NCBI GenBank assembly: GCA_035547755.1
Contig: DASZUG010000061.1
Span: forward strand, 1 to 64,000
Origin: Mesorhizobium_L sp035547755
GTDB taxonomy: Bacteria; Pseudomonadota; Alphaproteobacteria; Rhizobiales; Rhizobiaceae
Length of the DNA stretch: 64,000 nucleotides
Direction: 5' to 3'
The notes beneath the pieces are model-generated. The model was not told the DNA's origin. It searched no databases and saw nothing but the letters and a program-made list of their open reading frames with translations. Both the position numbers and the translations under genes were made by a program. Each line of letters opens with the position of its first letter. Position 1 is the first letter of the stretch. Below, in pieces: positions 42,916 through 53,100 of this stretch.

Positions 42916-45690
42916 CTATCTCGGCTTCTTGCCGAACACCCTGATATATTCCGCCTCGCCGCCTTTCGCGAGCGCCGTGGCCTGCTTCACCCAGTCGTCC
43001 CGCTCGATCCGGCCGCCGAATTTCAGGTGGGCGTCCACCCACTGCCGCTCGGCTTTTTTCCAGGCGGCAATCTGCTCGAAGCGGTAGATGCCGAGATCGT
43101 TGAGGATCGTCTCGATCCTCGGACCGACGCCGGAGATCAGTTTGAGATCGTCCGGCTGCTTCGGCCGCCGCATCCTCGGCGGCCGGTTGCGGTCGGCCGC
43201 AGCGGCCCCACCGCGGGCAGCGCCTGCCGCCGCACGCGCGCGGCGCGAAGGCGCCTGGCTTTGATCGAAAGCCGACGGCGCATTGGGATCGACAGCCTGC
43301 CGGCCGCTGCCGAGGCGATCGGACGTCATCGGGACCGCCGCGTTACGGCGGCTCGGCCGCTGGTCAGTCCGCTGGCCGCCCACATCGTCGCGATGTTCCT
43401 CGCGTCGCGCGCGCATCGCCCCTTCCGCTTCCTCAGCCTCGAACTCCTCTTCGTCGGCTTCCGGGCTCGAAAGCTTGCCATGCGGCCGCTTGGGCGGCGG
43501 GCCGGCAAAGCCCGGATCGCCCGCCGCGCTTTCCCGCTCGGCGTGGTGCGGCACATCTTCCGGTTCGCCTTCTTCCTCGGCATGTTTCCTGTCGAAGCTG
43601 ATGACGGGCTCCATGGTGGCGAGCACGTCGTCCGTCAGCCAGCAAAGCGACCTGTGGCCGTCGCCGAGGTCGCGGTTGGGCGGCACCTGCGTCTCGCAGA
43701 GATTGTCCGCCACGAGATGCTTATAGTTGCAGCGCGTCTGGAACGGGCACCCGGTCGGCGGGTTCATCGCCGACGGGATGTCGCCTTCCAGCACGACGCG
43801 CTTCTTGACCACGCTCGTATCGGCGATCGGGATAGCTGAAAGGAGCGCTTCCGTATACGGATGATAGGGCGGCGCGAAAATCTGGTCGGTCGTGCCCTGC
43901 TCGACGATATAGCCGAGATACATGACGACGACGCGGTCCGCGATATAGCGCACGACCGAAAGGTCATGGCTGATGAACAGCATCGTCGTCTTGTTCTCGC
44001 GCTGGATATCCATCAGGAGTTCGGTCACGGCCGCCTGGACAGAGACGTCGAGCGCGGAAACCGGCTCGTCCGCAACCACCACCTTGGCGTTGCCGGCGAA
44101 GGCGCGCGCGACGCCGATGCGCTGCTTTTGGCCGCCGGAAAGCTGCCGCGGCTTACGCGTGGCGAAGGCGCGCGGAAGCTTCACCAGATCGAGCAGTTCC
44201 AGCATCTTCTTATGCCGGTCGGCTGGGCTGTTGCCGACATGGAACTTCTCCAGCGTCCGCTCGATTTGCGCGCCCACCGTATGGCTGGGATTAAGCGTAT
44301 CGAACGGATTCTGGAACACCATCTGGATCGATGAGACGGTCTTCACGTCCCGCCCCTCGACGGGCGTCGATTCGATCGGCGTATTGGCGAGTTTCACGCT
44401 CCCCGCACTCGCCGTTTCAAGGCCGAGAAGCACCTTGGCGAGCGTCGACTTTCCACATCCGGATTCGCCGACGATCGCAACGGTCTCCGACTCTCTCGCC
44501 TCGAAGCTGATCGTCTCGTTCGCCTTGACGACGCGATCCTCGCCGCCGCCGAACACCTCGTTCGCCGCGACCCGATAGTATTTTCTCAGATCCTCCACCT
44601 TGAGGACGGGCGCACCCGGCTTCACCGGTTCCGTGGTCTTGGCGGCGCCGTCAGGCAAGGCCGTCCAGTCGATCTCGTTGAAGCGCACGCAGCGGCTGAA
44701 ATGCCCCTCATGCCCCTTGACCGGAATCATGGGGATTTCGTCGGCGTCGCACAGGCCCTTCACGAAATGATGACAGCGCGGGCCGAAATTACACCCGCGC
44801 GGCCGTTCGTGCGGCAGGGGAAGCTGGCCGGGGATCGCGACCAGGGGCCGGGAATTCTTGTCGGCGCCGGGGAGCGGGATAGAGCGGAAGAGCCCCTGCG
44901 TATACGGGTGGCGCATGCGGTCGAACACGTCCTTGACCGTGCCCGTCTCCACCGCCTCGCCCGAATACATGACCGTGATGCGGTCGCAGGTTTCGAGGAT
45001 CAGTCCGAGATTGTGCGAGACGAAGATCATCGACGTGCCGAAGCGCTTGCCGAGATCCTTGACCAGTTCGACGATACCCGCTTCGACCGTGACGTCGAGC
45101 GCCGTCGTCGGCTCGTCGAGAAGCAGCAGAGCCGGATTGGAAAGGAGCGCCATGGCGATGACGATACGCTGCTGCTGACCGCCGGAAAGCTGGTGCGGAT
45201 AGGAGCGCATCATTCGCTCCGGATCGGGCAGCCGCACGGCTCTCAGCATTTCCAGCGAACGGTTATAGGCCTCTTCCCTGGTAACCTTTTCGTGCAGCAG
45301 CGGCACTTCCATCAACTGCTTGCCGACCTTCATCGCCGGATTGAGGCTCGCCATAGGCTCCTGGTAGATCATGGCGATCTTGTTGCCGCGGAGCGAACGC
45401 AATTCGTCCTCCGACAATTCGCCCATGTCGCGGCCCTGGAACTTGATGCGGCCGCCGACGATCTTGCCGATATTCGACAGGTCCCGCATGACGCCGAGCG
45501 AAACGGTGGACTTGCCACAACCGGATTCGCCGACGATGCCCATCGCCTCCCCCGGCATGACCGTGCAGGAGAAATCCATCACCGCCGGGATTTCGCCGGC
45601 GCGCGTGAAGAACGAGATGGAGAGGTTTTCGATCTCGAGGATGGGCTGGGCGCCGACCTCGACATTCGTGGTCTTCACGGCTTCGTTCAT
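42916..45690 (-). CDS. Double ABC ATPase (DppD-DppF type) fused to a C-terminal helix-hairpin-helix domain
   Basis: A 924-residue protein. Two peptide/opine-type ATPase domains are present: NBD1 (Walker A GESGCGKST at 54-62) and NBD2 (second GESGCGKST near residue 410), each with an LSGGQ-type signature and an oligopeptide C-terminal extension. ATPase homology ends near residue 692. A 153-residue Pro/Arg/Ala/Glu-rich linker follows, then residues 846-924 form a helix-hairpin-helix module (PDDLKLISGVGPRIETILND, then IERDDWVKQATALAKG). This module resembles the C-terminal tail of alphaproteobacterial NuoE and ribosomal L21. The usual dual ATPase is about 550-700 residues. The reading frame is open throughout. 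Confidence 0.92.
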   Translation of the reverse strand: MNEAVKTTNVEVGAQPILEIENLSISFFTRAGEIPAVMDFSCTVMPGEAMGIVGESGCGKSTVSLGVMRDLSNIGKIVGGRIKFQGRDMGELSEDELRSLRGNKIAMIYQEPMASLNPAMKVGKQLMEVPLLHEKVTREEAYNRSLEMLRAVRLPDPERMMRSYPHQLSGGQQQRIVIAMALLSNPALLLLDEPTTALDVTVEAGIVELVKDLGKRFGTSMIFVSHNLGLILETCDRITVMYSGEAVETGTVKDVFDRMRHPYTQGLFRSIPLPGADKNSRPLVAIPGQLPLPHERPRGCNFGPRCHHFVKGLCDADEIPMIPVKGHEGHFSRCVRFNEIDWTALPDGAAKTTEPVKPGAPVLKVEDLRKYYRVAANEVFGGGEDRVVKANETISFEARESETVAIVGESGCGKSTLAKVLLGLETASAGSVKLANTPIESTPVEGRDVKTVSSIQMVFQNPFDTLNPSHTVGAQIERTLEKFHVGNSPADRHKKMLELLDLVKLPRAFATRKPRQLSGGQKQRIGVARAFAGNAKVVVADEPVSALDVSVQAAVTELLMDIQRENKTTMLFISHDLSVVRYIADRVVVMYLGYIVEQGTTDQIFAPPYHPYTEALLSAIPIADTSVVKKRVVLEGDIPSAMNPPTGCPFQTRCNYKHLVADNLCETQVPPNRDLGDGHRSLCWLTDDVLATMEPVISFDRKHAEEEGEPEDVPHHAERESAAGDPGFAGPPPKRPHGKLSSPEADEEEFEAEEAEGAMRARREEHRDDVGGQRTDQRPSRRNAAVPMTSDRLGSGRQAVDPNAPSAFDQSQAPSRRARAAAGAARGGAAAADRNRPPRMRRPKQPDDLKLISGVGPRIETILNDLGIYRFEQIAAWKKAERQWVDAHLKFGGRIERDDWVKQATALAKGGEAEYIRVFGKKPR

Positions 45691-45700
45691 GAAAGCCTCC

Positions 45701-46864
45701 TCAATCCTTCAGCGACTGTTCCCGGAGCGCGTCGGCCAGAAGATTGAGGCCGAGCACAAAGGACATCAGCGCAAGCGCTGGCGGCAGCGCGGGATGGATA
45801 TAGATCCGCAACAATTCGCTTCCGTCCTTGATCGACGTTCCCCAATCGGGGCTTTCCGGAGGCATGCCAAGGCCGAAGAAGCCGAGCGTGCCGAGCAGGA
45901 TCGTTGTGTAGCCGATCCTGAGGCAGGTATCGACGATCAGTGGTCCGCGCGCGTTTGGCAGCACCTCCCAGATCATGATGTACCAGGGATTTTCACCGCG
46001 GGTCTGAGCCGCCGCCACATAGTCCCGTGTCTGGATATCCATCACAAGGCCGCGCACGATGCGGAACACGCCGGGACTCGATGCGAAAACCACCGCAACG
46101 AAGATGTTGAGCGTGCTCGGTGTCACCTGGATAAGATGTAGCGGATCGCTGAAAAAGACGAAGGTCGAGTATAGCCAGTAGGTGATGACAAGCACGACCA
46201 AGAGTTGGATCGCGAGCAGCATCGGCCGCCCCGAATAGCGCGTCCAAAAGGCGAGCACGCCGAGAATGACGGGAAAGGCAAAGAAGACCCCTGCCGTTAT
46301 CCGCGGCAACCCGGTCTCGACGATCTCCGGTGAAACAAGCAGATAGAAGAGCAGGATGACAGGGAAGGCCAGCACCAGATTGGCGACGAAAGACAGGACC
46401 GAATCCGTCTTGCGCCCGAAATAGCCTGCCGGCAGGCCAAGCGTCACACCGACCGTCAGCGCCACCAGCGTCGCGAGCGGCGCGATCAGGAGAACGATGC
46501 GGCTGCCGTCGATCATCCGGCTGAAAACGTCGCGCGCCAGCCTGTCGCCGCCGAACAGATAGGCATGACCGCTTTGCGGCTCGATCGCTCCCGGCAAGGC
46601 ATTGCGCATTACCGCGATCTGTCCGAGCGGATCGAAGGGCGAAACGTAATGCGAGAAAACGGCGCAGAAAAACCAGAAGCCGAGAATGAAAATGCCGACC
46701 ATGCCGATGCCGGTGTCATAAAGCTGGCCGTAAAGCCCAAGGCGCTTTTTGTAGCGATAGCTCAACCCCATCACGATCGCGAGCGACAGCCAGACAGGCC
46801 ATAGCCGATAGGCGACGACATGGACGATGATTTCGGGCCATGTCAGGAAATGCAATTGTCCCAT
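45701..46864 (-). CDS. Peptide/opine-type ABC transporter permease (DppC-like)
   Basis: A 387-residue permease of the DppC/OppC type with several hydrophobic helices and the coupling segment MDIQTRDYVAAAQTRGENPW. It is longer than a usual DppC (about 300 residues) because of an extra N-terminal helix pair and an internal insertion. It lies 10 bases upstream of the double ATPase gene and 11 bases after the other permease. Confidence 0.92.
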   Translation of the reverse strand: MGQLHFLTWPEIIVHVVAYRLWPVWLSLAIVMGLSYRYKKRLGLYGQLYDTGIGMVGIFILGFWFFCAVFSHYVSPFDPLGQIAVMRNALPGAIEPQSGHAYLFGGDRLARDVFSRMIDGSRIVLLIAPLATLVALTVGVTLGLPAGYFGRKTDSVLSFVANLVLAFPVILLFYLLVSPEIVETGLPRITAGVFFAFPVILGVLAFWTRYSGRPMLLAIQLLVVLVITYWLYSTFVFFSDPLHLIQVTPSTLNIFVAVVFASSPGVFRIVRGLVMDIQTRDYVAAAQTRGENPWYIMIWEVLPNARGPLIVDTCLRIGYTTILLGTLGFFGLGMPPESPDWGTSIKDGSELLRIYIHPALPPALALMSFVLGLNLLADALREQSLKD

Positions 46865-46875
46865 GACGGCCCCTT

Positions 46876-47910
46876 CTATTGCACGCGGATGCGCGGGTTG
46901 AGGAAGGCGTACCCGATATCCGAGATCAATTGCGTGACGAGCACGATGAAGACGGAGACGAGCGAACAGCCGAGAAGCAGGTCGATGTCGTTGTTGCCGG
47001 CCGCTCCCACCAGAATATAGCCGAAGCCCTGGTAGCGGAACATGATCTCGACCACGACGACGCCGGTCAGCAGCCAGGGGAATTGCAGCATGATGACGGT
47101 GAAGGGCGCGATCAGCGCGTTCCTGAGGGCGTGCTTGATGACGACGCCGGAGAAACTCAAGCCCTTGAGGCGCGCGGTGCGGATATATTGAGCCGTCATC
47201 ACCTCGACCATGGAGGCGCGCGTCATGCGCGCGATATAGCCCATGCCGTAGATGGCGAGCGTGATGACCGGCAGCGTGAAATTATAGAAGGTTATGCCCT
47301 GGAAAGTGGCGCTCGCCGCCGATCCGTTGAACCATCCGAGCCAGGCGGCGAAGATGACGGTGAAGATGACGCCCGACACATATTCCGGCGTCGCGGTACT
47401 GGCGATCGAGATTACCGAAAGCGTTCGGTCCGTTCGCGATCCTTCGCGCATCCCTGCCAGGATGCCGATGACGAGGGCGCTCGGGACCATGCAGACCATC
47501 ACCCAGAACATCAAGATGGCGGTCGCCCCCAGCGCCGGGAACAGTTTCTTGGCGACGGTCGTGCGGAACTTGGTCGAGCAGCCGAAATCGCCTTCCAGTA
47601 TCCCTGAGATCTGCGGCTTCAATGAACTGTTGCAATAGGTATAGCGCTGGATTGGCTTGCCGTTCTCGTCATGCGCCGGATGCTTTGGCCAGACGCCGAT
47701 CCACTGGCCGTAGCGTTCGAAGAACGGCTCGCGATAACCAAAGCGCACCAGCCAGCTTTCAACTTGTTCGGGCGTGGCGCGGCTGTTGGTCTCGCTGAGC
47801 GCAAGCTTCTTCAGATTGGGTTCGAGGTTGACCAGATAGAACACCACGACGGTCAGGCAGATCATGGTCAGCACCATGACGCCAAGACGCCGGAGTATGA
47901 ATGATATCAC
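46876..47910 (-). CDS. Peptide/opine-type ABC transporter permease (DppB-like)
   Basis: A 344-residue DppB/OppB-type permease: N-terminal helix MISFILRRLGVMVLTMICLT, periplasmic domain, then five helices with the coupling segment VEVMTAQYIRTARLKGLSFSG. It pairs with the DppC-like permease. A 233-base spacer with hairpins separates it from the upstream binding-protein gene. Confidence 0.92.
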   Translation of the reverse strand: MISFILRRLGVMVLTMICLTVVVFYLVNLEPNLKKLALSETNSRATPEQVESWLVRFGYREPFFERYGQWIGVWPKHPAHDENGKPIQRYTYCNSSLKPQISGILEGDFGCSTKFRTTVAKKLFPALGATAILMFWVMVCMVPSALVIGILAGMREGSRTDRTLSVISIASTATPEYVSGVIFTVIFAAWLGWFNGSAASATFQGITFYNFTLPVITLAIYGMGYIARMTRASMVEVMTAQYIRTARLKGLSFSGVVIKHALRNALIAPFTVIMLQFPWLLTGVVVVEIMFRYQGFGYILVGAAGNNDIDLLLGCSLVSVFIVLVTQLISDIGYAFLNPRIRVQ

Positions 47911-48098
47911 CTGAGCCCCTCCTCGCGGCTTTGGGTTCGTCTTATGTCAATGCTCCTGGTCTCGTGGCGCCGAAGTTCGCATGATTTTGCTTTTGGATTC
48001 CGAGCGAACTGCGAAACCATGGCGCCAGGGGATCAGACCCCTAGGAATCGCCCAATCGCCCGTGCCCGATCTCGGGACGGGAGGAGCATTTGGCATTT

Positions 48099-48128
48099 CC
48101 AACGGCAGGAGCGGTCCCCTGCCGTTGG
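48099..48128 (-). terminator. Hairpin between the binding-protein and permease genes
   Basis: CCAACGGCAGG and CCTGCCGTTGG form a perfect 11-base-pair stem with an 8-base loop, just after the stop of the substrate-binding-protein gene on the minus strand. There is no T-run. In ABC operons such stems usually protect the upstream binding-protein mRNA. A larger, imperfect GGCGCC...GGCGCC palindrome lies nearby (about 47970-48030). Confidence 0.55.
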
Positions 48129-48143
48129 ATTGCATCGGCCGGA

Positions 48144-49805
48144 TCATGCGTCGCGGTCGAGCCAGGTCTTCTCGTAATTGATCTCGAAGGTCGGGTGCAT
48201 CGGATTGTCCTTCACCGCCTTGACCGAGTGGTTGGCGATATCGAGCCAGAAAGGCTGGATGATGACGCCGGAATCCTGCAGGATCTGCTCGACGTCCTTC
48301 ATCACCAGCTTGCGCTTTTCCGGATCGGCGATAGCCATCGCCTCCTTCAGCTTCGCGTCGAATTTGGGATCGGAATAATGCGATTCATTCCACGCCGCGC
48401 CGGTCATGTAGCCGAGGGCCAGCACCTGCACGCCGAGCGGCCGCATGTTCCAGTTCGTCGTCGAATAGGGATATTTCGTCCAGTCGTTCCAGAAGGTCGA
48501 GCCGGGCAGGATGGTGCGCTTCACCTTGAAGCCGGCCTCGCGCAGCTGTGCTGCGATCGCGTCGCCCGTATTCCTGTGCCAATCCTCGTCGACGGAGATC
48601 AGCTCATGCTGGAAATCCATATGGCCGGATTCCGTCATCAGCTTCTTGGCGCCTTCGAGATCGCGCTTCTTTTTCGGCAGAGGATAATATTCCGGATGGA
48701 TCGGCGCGACATGGAAGTTCTCGCCGACCGAACCGAGATTGTTGTAGCCGAGTTGCAGCACGACATTGTTGTCGGTCGCCATCTGCAGTGCGTTGCGCAC
48801 CTTCTGGTCGTCATAGGGCTTCACGGTTACATTGGTGCGTGCAACGATAGTGGTCGCCGTCTTCACCTGCGATTTCACCAGGCCCATCTTGTCGAGGATG
48901 GAGATGAAATCCGCCATGGTCTGGTAATCGGTGTCGATTTCGCCGGAATCGAACGCATTGACATAGGCGTTGAAGTCCGTGCCGTAGTCGATGAACTCGA
49001 CACCATCGAGATAGGCTTCGCCGCCCCACCACTTGCCATGCTCGCGACGCTTCGCGACCACCTTGGAGCCGACATCATAGGAAACCAGTTCGAATGCGCC
49101 CGTGCCGACGGGATGCTTGATGATATCGGAACCGTTCTTCTCATAATCGCGGTGGACGACAAGGCCCGGATAATCAGAGAAATTCGGGATGATGGTGATA
49201 TCGGACGCCGGAAGCTTCAGCTTGATCGTATAATCGTCGGTCTTGGTGATGGCGCCGTCGGCGGCCTTCTTCGTCTTCGGGTCGACCATGCCGCCCATGC
49301 GCGCAGCCATGGAATTTCCTTCGGCTTTGGCGTCACACCAGCGTAGGAGGTTGAACATCACGTCGTCGGCGGTGAACTTGTCGCCATTATTCCATTCCAC
49401 GCCCTTGCGGACATGCAGGACATATTCGGTCGCATCGTCGTTCACTTCCCAGCTTTCGAGCAGCATCGGCTGGAACGTGTATTTGGTCGTGTATTTGACC
49501 AGCGGCTCTAGGAAGGTACGGGTGGAATTGGCGAGTTCGGACCAGTCATAGGTCCGGGGGTCCTTCTGCGCCTTGACCGACATCGCACAGCGGATCACGC
49601 CCCCCTTTTTCGGCGCCGCCTCGGCGGCCCTCGCGACGGTCGGATCGGCGAGCCCGATCATGCCGTAAGCCATGGCCGTCGACGCGCCCATGACGCTCGC
49701 CAAGGCAAGAAACTCACGGCGGTCCATCTTGCCCGCTTTCGCCGCTTGGGCGAGTTCTTCGATCACCGGCGGCACGCGATCGCCGTTGCTTTTATACATT
49801 GTCAT
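48144..49805 (-). CDS. Peptide/opine-type ABC transporter substrate-binding protein
   Basis: A 553-residue SBP_bac_5-type binding protein. A twin-arginine-like signal (MDRREFLALASVMGASTAMA) follows a short N-terminal extension. The family motif region NNGDKFTADDVMFNLLRW and the later DPEKRKLVMKDVEQILQD are typical. It belongs to the importer with the two permeases and the fused ATPase. The ATG at 49805 has a GGGAGAA site; ATG at 49799 is an alternative. Confidence 0.9.
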   Translation of the reverse strand: MTMYKSNGDRVPPVIEELAQAAKAGKMDRREFLALASVMGASTAMAYGMIGLADPTVARAAEAAPKKGGVIRCAMSVKAQKDPRTYDWSELANSTRTFLEPLVKYTTKYTFQPMLLESWEVNDDATEYVLHVRKGVEWNNGDKFTADDVMFNLLRWCDAKAEGNSMAARMGGMVDPKTKKAADGAITKTDDYTIKLKLPASDITIIPNFSDYPGLVVHRDYEKNGSDIIKHPVGTGAFELVSYDVGSKVVAKRREHGKWWGGEAYLDGVEFIDYGTDFNAYVNAFDSGEIDTDYQTMADFISILDKMGLVKSQVKTATTIVARTNVTVKPYDDQKVRNALQMATDNNVVLQLGYNNLGSVGENFHVAPIHPEYYPLPKKKRDLEGAKKLMTESGHMDFQHELISVDEDWHRNTGDAIAAQLREAGFKVKRTILPGSTFWNDWTKYPYSTTNWNMRPLGVQVLALGYMTGAAWNESHYSDPKFDAKLKEAMAIADPEKRKLVMKDVEQILQDSGVIIQPFWLDIANHSVKAVKDNPMHPTFEINYEKTWLDRDA

Positions 49806-49842
49806 TAGATTTTTCTCCCATTTTGCATGGCTCTCTGCCACC

Positions 49843-49871
49843 AGCATTTCGCATCTCACCCTCATTGTCAA
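49843..49871 (-). promoter_or_regulatory. Candidate promoter of the binding-protein gene
   Basis: On the minus strand a perfect TTGACA (49871-49866) is followed after 17 bases by AATGCT (49848-49843), 38 bases before the ATG. The -10 match is only three of six. Confidence 0.35.
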
Positions 49872-50103
49872 AACACTGCCAGGTGAGAAGCCCCATGCTA
49901 GAATGTGCATATTTGCACGACGGACGGATGCAGGAATTGCGACAATGTTGACGCAAAATTGCTATCATCTGGCCTATTGACGTCGGGAAATTTATCGCCG
50001 CAGCGAGAGGAAAGGAACTTCATCCACTCGGATGAGGCCGTTTTCCGCCAAGCCCCGCACCCAGATATCCTGCCGCATCAGGTATAGAGGCTCCCCTGCG
50101 GCA

Positions 50104-50131
50104 TTGACAACCCGGCTCCCCCAATCATCAT
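50104..50131 (+). promoter_or_regulatory. Candidate promoter of the alpha-2-macroglobulin gene
   Basis: TTGACA (50104-50109) and CATCAT (50126-50131) are separated by 16 bases and lie 31 bases before the ATG. The -10 box agrees at four of six positions. Confidence 0.35.
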
Positions 50132-50162
50132 GGCTAAAGGCGAAGCCAATCAGGAGGGGTCG

Positions 50163-53100
50163 ATGTCGTTCAGCCGGGCTCGTGCGTTTTTCCTGCTCGT
50201 TTTCACCCTTTGCTGCGCCGCGCCGGCGCTCGCCGACGGCGATCATCGCTCGATTGTGACGAGCCAGGATTCCGATTATTTCGGCTTCGACCTCAGATCC
50301 GAGCAGAACGTGACGCTCGACCAGTGCGAGGCGAGTTGCCTCGGCGATCATTCCTGCCGCGCTTTTACTTATAATCAGAAGGCGAAATGGTGCTTTCTGA
50401 AATCGGACTACAACAAGCTCAATCCCTTCAAGGGCGCAGTCGCGGGAAAAGTGGTTGACCTCTCGGCGGAGCCCGACATGGGAGCGCCGGCAACGCTTTC
50501 GTTCCTGCCCGCCTCGTTCAGCGATGAGGCTGTCGCCTATCGTCAGAATATCGTCACGCAAAATGCCCCGGCGCAAAACGGAGGAGCGCAAAACGAAGGC
50601 TTGAACACCCTCGTCGCGGAAGCGAGTACCCTCGCCGCAAACGATCCCAGGACCGCAATGCAGAAATATGCCGCGGCCCTCGCGATTACCCCGGATGACA
50701 GCGCCCTGTGGGAAGGCCTGGCCCACGCGGCGCTCAAGGTGAAGCCGGTGAACGCGGCGGATCAGAACGACCTCGCCTCCGCCGCGACCTCGGCGGCCTA
50801 TAATGGCTATCTAACATCACGCATCGCGAAAGCTCGTGCCGATGCCCTCGCGGCCCTGGCTGCGGGACTTGATCGCCGCGAGCAATACAGACCGGCGATA
50901 CAGGCTTACAAGGCGAGCCTGGCGCTCGCAAATGACCCGCTCGTCCGCGGCGCCTATCTCGATCTCAAGGCGCGCAAGGGCTTCCGCATCGTCGACCACA
51001 CGATCGATGCCGAGAACCAGACGCCGCGCGCCTGCGTCCAGTTCTCCGATCCCCTGGTCAAGAACGGTGTCGATTACACGCCCTTTGTCACTGTGGACGG
51101 CTCGCAGCCCAAGGCGATCGATCTCGAAGAAAAGCAGATCTGCGTCGACGGGCTGGAACATGGCAAGCGCTACCGCATCACCTTCCGCGCCGGTTTGCCC
51201 TCCGCCGTCGGCGAGGTGCTGGAAAGCCCCGCCTCACTCGATATCTATGTGCGCGACCGCTCGCCCTTCATCCGCTTCACAGGTGACAATTTCATCTTGC
51301 CCGGCGCGGGCCGCCACGGCATTCCGCTGGTCAGCGTCAACACCGGCGAAGCCGATCTCCAACTCTATCGCGTCGGCGATCGCGCCCTTACGCAGCTCTT
51401 GTCGAGTTCCGATTTCCTGCGCCAGCTTTACAGTTACGACATCGATCAGATCTCCGACCAGATGGGCGAGAGCATCTGGAAGGGAAAGATCGAAATTCGC
51501 TCCGATCTCAACAAGGAGGTCGTGACCAGCTTCCCCGTCGATCAGGCGCTGCCGACCAGGAAGCCCGGCGTCTATCTCCTCACCGCCGTTCCTTCCAAGC
51601 AGAAAGCGAGCAGCGACAATATCGCCTCGCAGTGGTTCGTCGTCTCCAACATCGGCCTTTCGACCTATACCGGAACGGACGGCATCACCGTTTTTGCCCG
51701 CTCGCTGGCAACGGCGAAGCCGCTTGCCAATGTCGATCTGAAACTTCTGGCCCGGAACAATGAGGTGCTTGGCGCCGCGAAGACCGATGCGAATGGCCGC
51801 GCCACCTTCGCGCCGGGGCTGGCGCGCGCCGAGGGCGGGCTTGTCCCCGCCGTTCTGACGGCGAGCCTCGCCGGCAAGGATTTCGATTTCCTCGACATGA
51901 GCCAGGCGGGCTTCGACCTCTCCGACAGGGGCGTCGGCGGCCGCGCCGCGCCCGGCGCGCTCGACGTCTATGCCTGGACGGAGCGCGGCATCTACCGCGC
52001 CGGCGAGACGGTGCACGCGGCGGCGCTCGCCCGCGACGATTCCTCCGATGCCGTCGACAATCTGCCGCTCACCTTCATCTTCAGCCGGCCCGACGGGGTC
52101 GAGGACCGCCGCATCGTCAGCAATGAGAGATCGCTCGGCGGCCATTTCGCCGATCTGGAATTGCAGCCGAACGCCATGCGCGGCACCTGGCATATGAGTG
52201 TCTACACAGACCCGAAAAAGGCGCCCGTTACCGAAGGCATGTTCCTGGTCGAGGATTTCGTTCCGGACCGCATCGAATTCGACCTGACAAGCAACGCGCA
52301 AGCGATCCAGCGCGGGCAGCCAACTCCCGTCACCGTTGCCGGCCGCTTCCTCTATGGCGCGCCTGCTTCAGGCCTTTCGCTCGAAGGCGAGGTCAAATTG
52401 TCGACGACGCGCGAGTGGAAGAGTTTCCCCGGTTATCAGTTCGGCCTCGCGGACGAGAACGCCGACGACGACAAAGACGCCATGTCCATGCCGCTCGACG
52501 ATTTGCCGATGACAGACGACCAGGGCAAGGCGACGTTCGACGTCACGCTCGACAAACTGCCCTCGACGACACGTCTCCTCGATGCCGAGGTGGTGGTGCG
52601 CATGCGCGAGGGCGGCGGCCGTGCGGTCGAGCGTCATCTGGCGCTTTCGATAGAACCGCAGCATGCGATGATCGGCATCAGGCCTGCATTTTCCGGTGAC
52701 GAGGTGCCTGAGGGTTCTACGGCGAAATTCCAGGTGATCGCGGCAGATCCTTCGGGCAAGAAGATCGATAGGACCGGCCTCAACTGGTCGCTGGTCAAGA
52801 TCGAACGGAATTACCAATGGTATCGGGCGAAGGGCAGCTGGAACTATGAGCCCGTGACCTACACGAAGAAGATCGCCGGCGGGAAAATCGACGCCTCCGC
52901 GAGTGGGGAAGCGTCGATCTCGGCGCCCGTGGATTGGGGCCGTTACCGCCTGGAGGTCTCCACCAACGATCCCGCCGGCCCCGCCACCAGCGTCGAGTTC
53001 GATGCCGGCTGGTATGTCGCGGCAAGCTCGACCGAGACGCCGGATGCGCTTGAGATCGCGCTCGACAAGGCGAGCTATAAGGCCGGAGAGACCGCGCATC

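Larger units (their letters stand above)
49806..50162. other. Divergent spacer between the binding-protein and alpha-2-macroglobulin genes
   Basis: A 357-base stretch with no convincing gene. It holds a candidate promoter for each flanking gene (annotated separately) and a small inverted repeat, TTGCG/CGCAA, at 49937-49941 and 49952-49956. Nothing else stands out. Confidence 0.5.
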
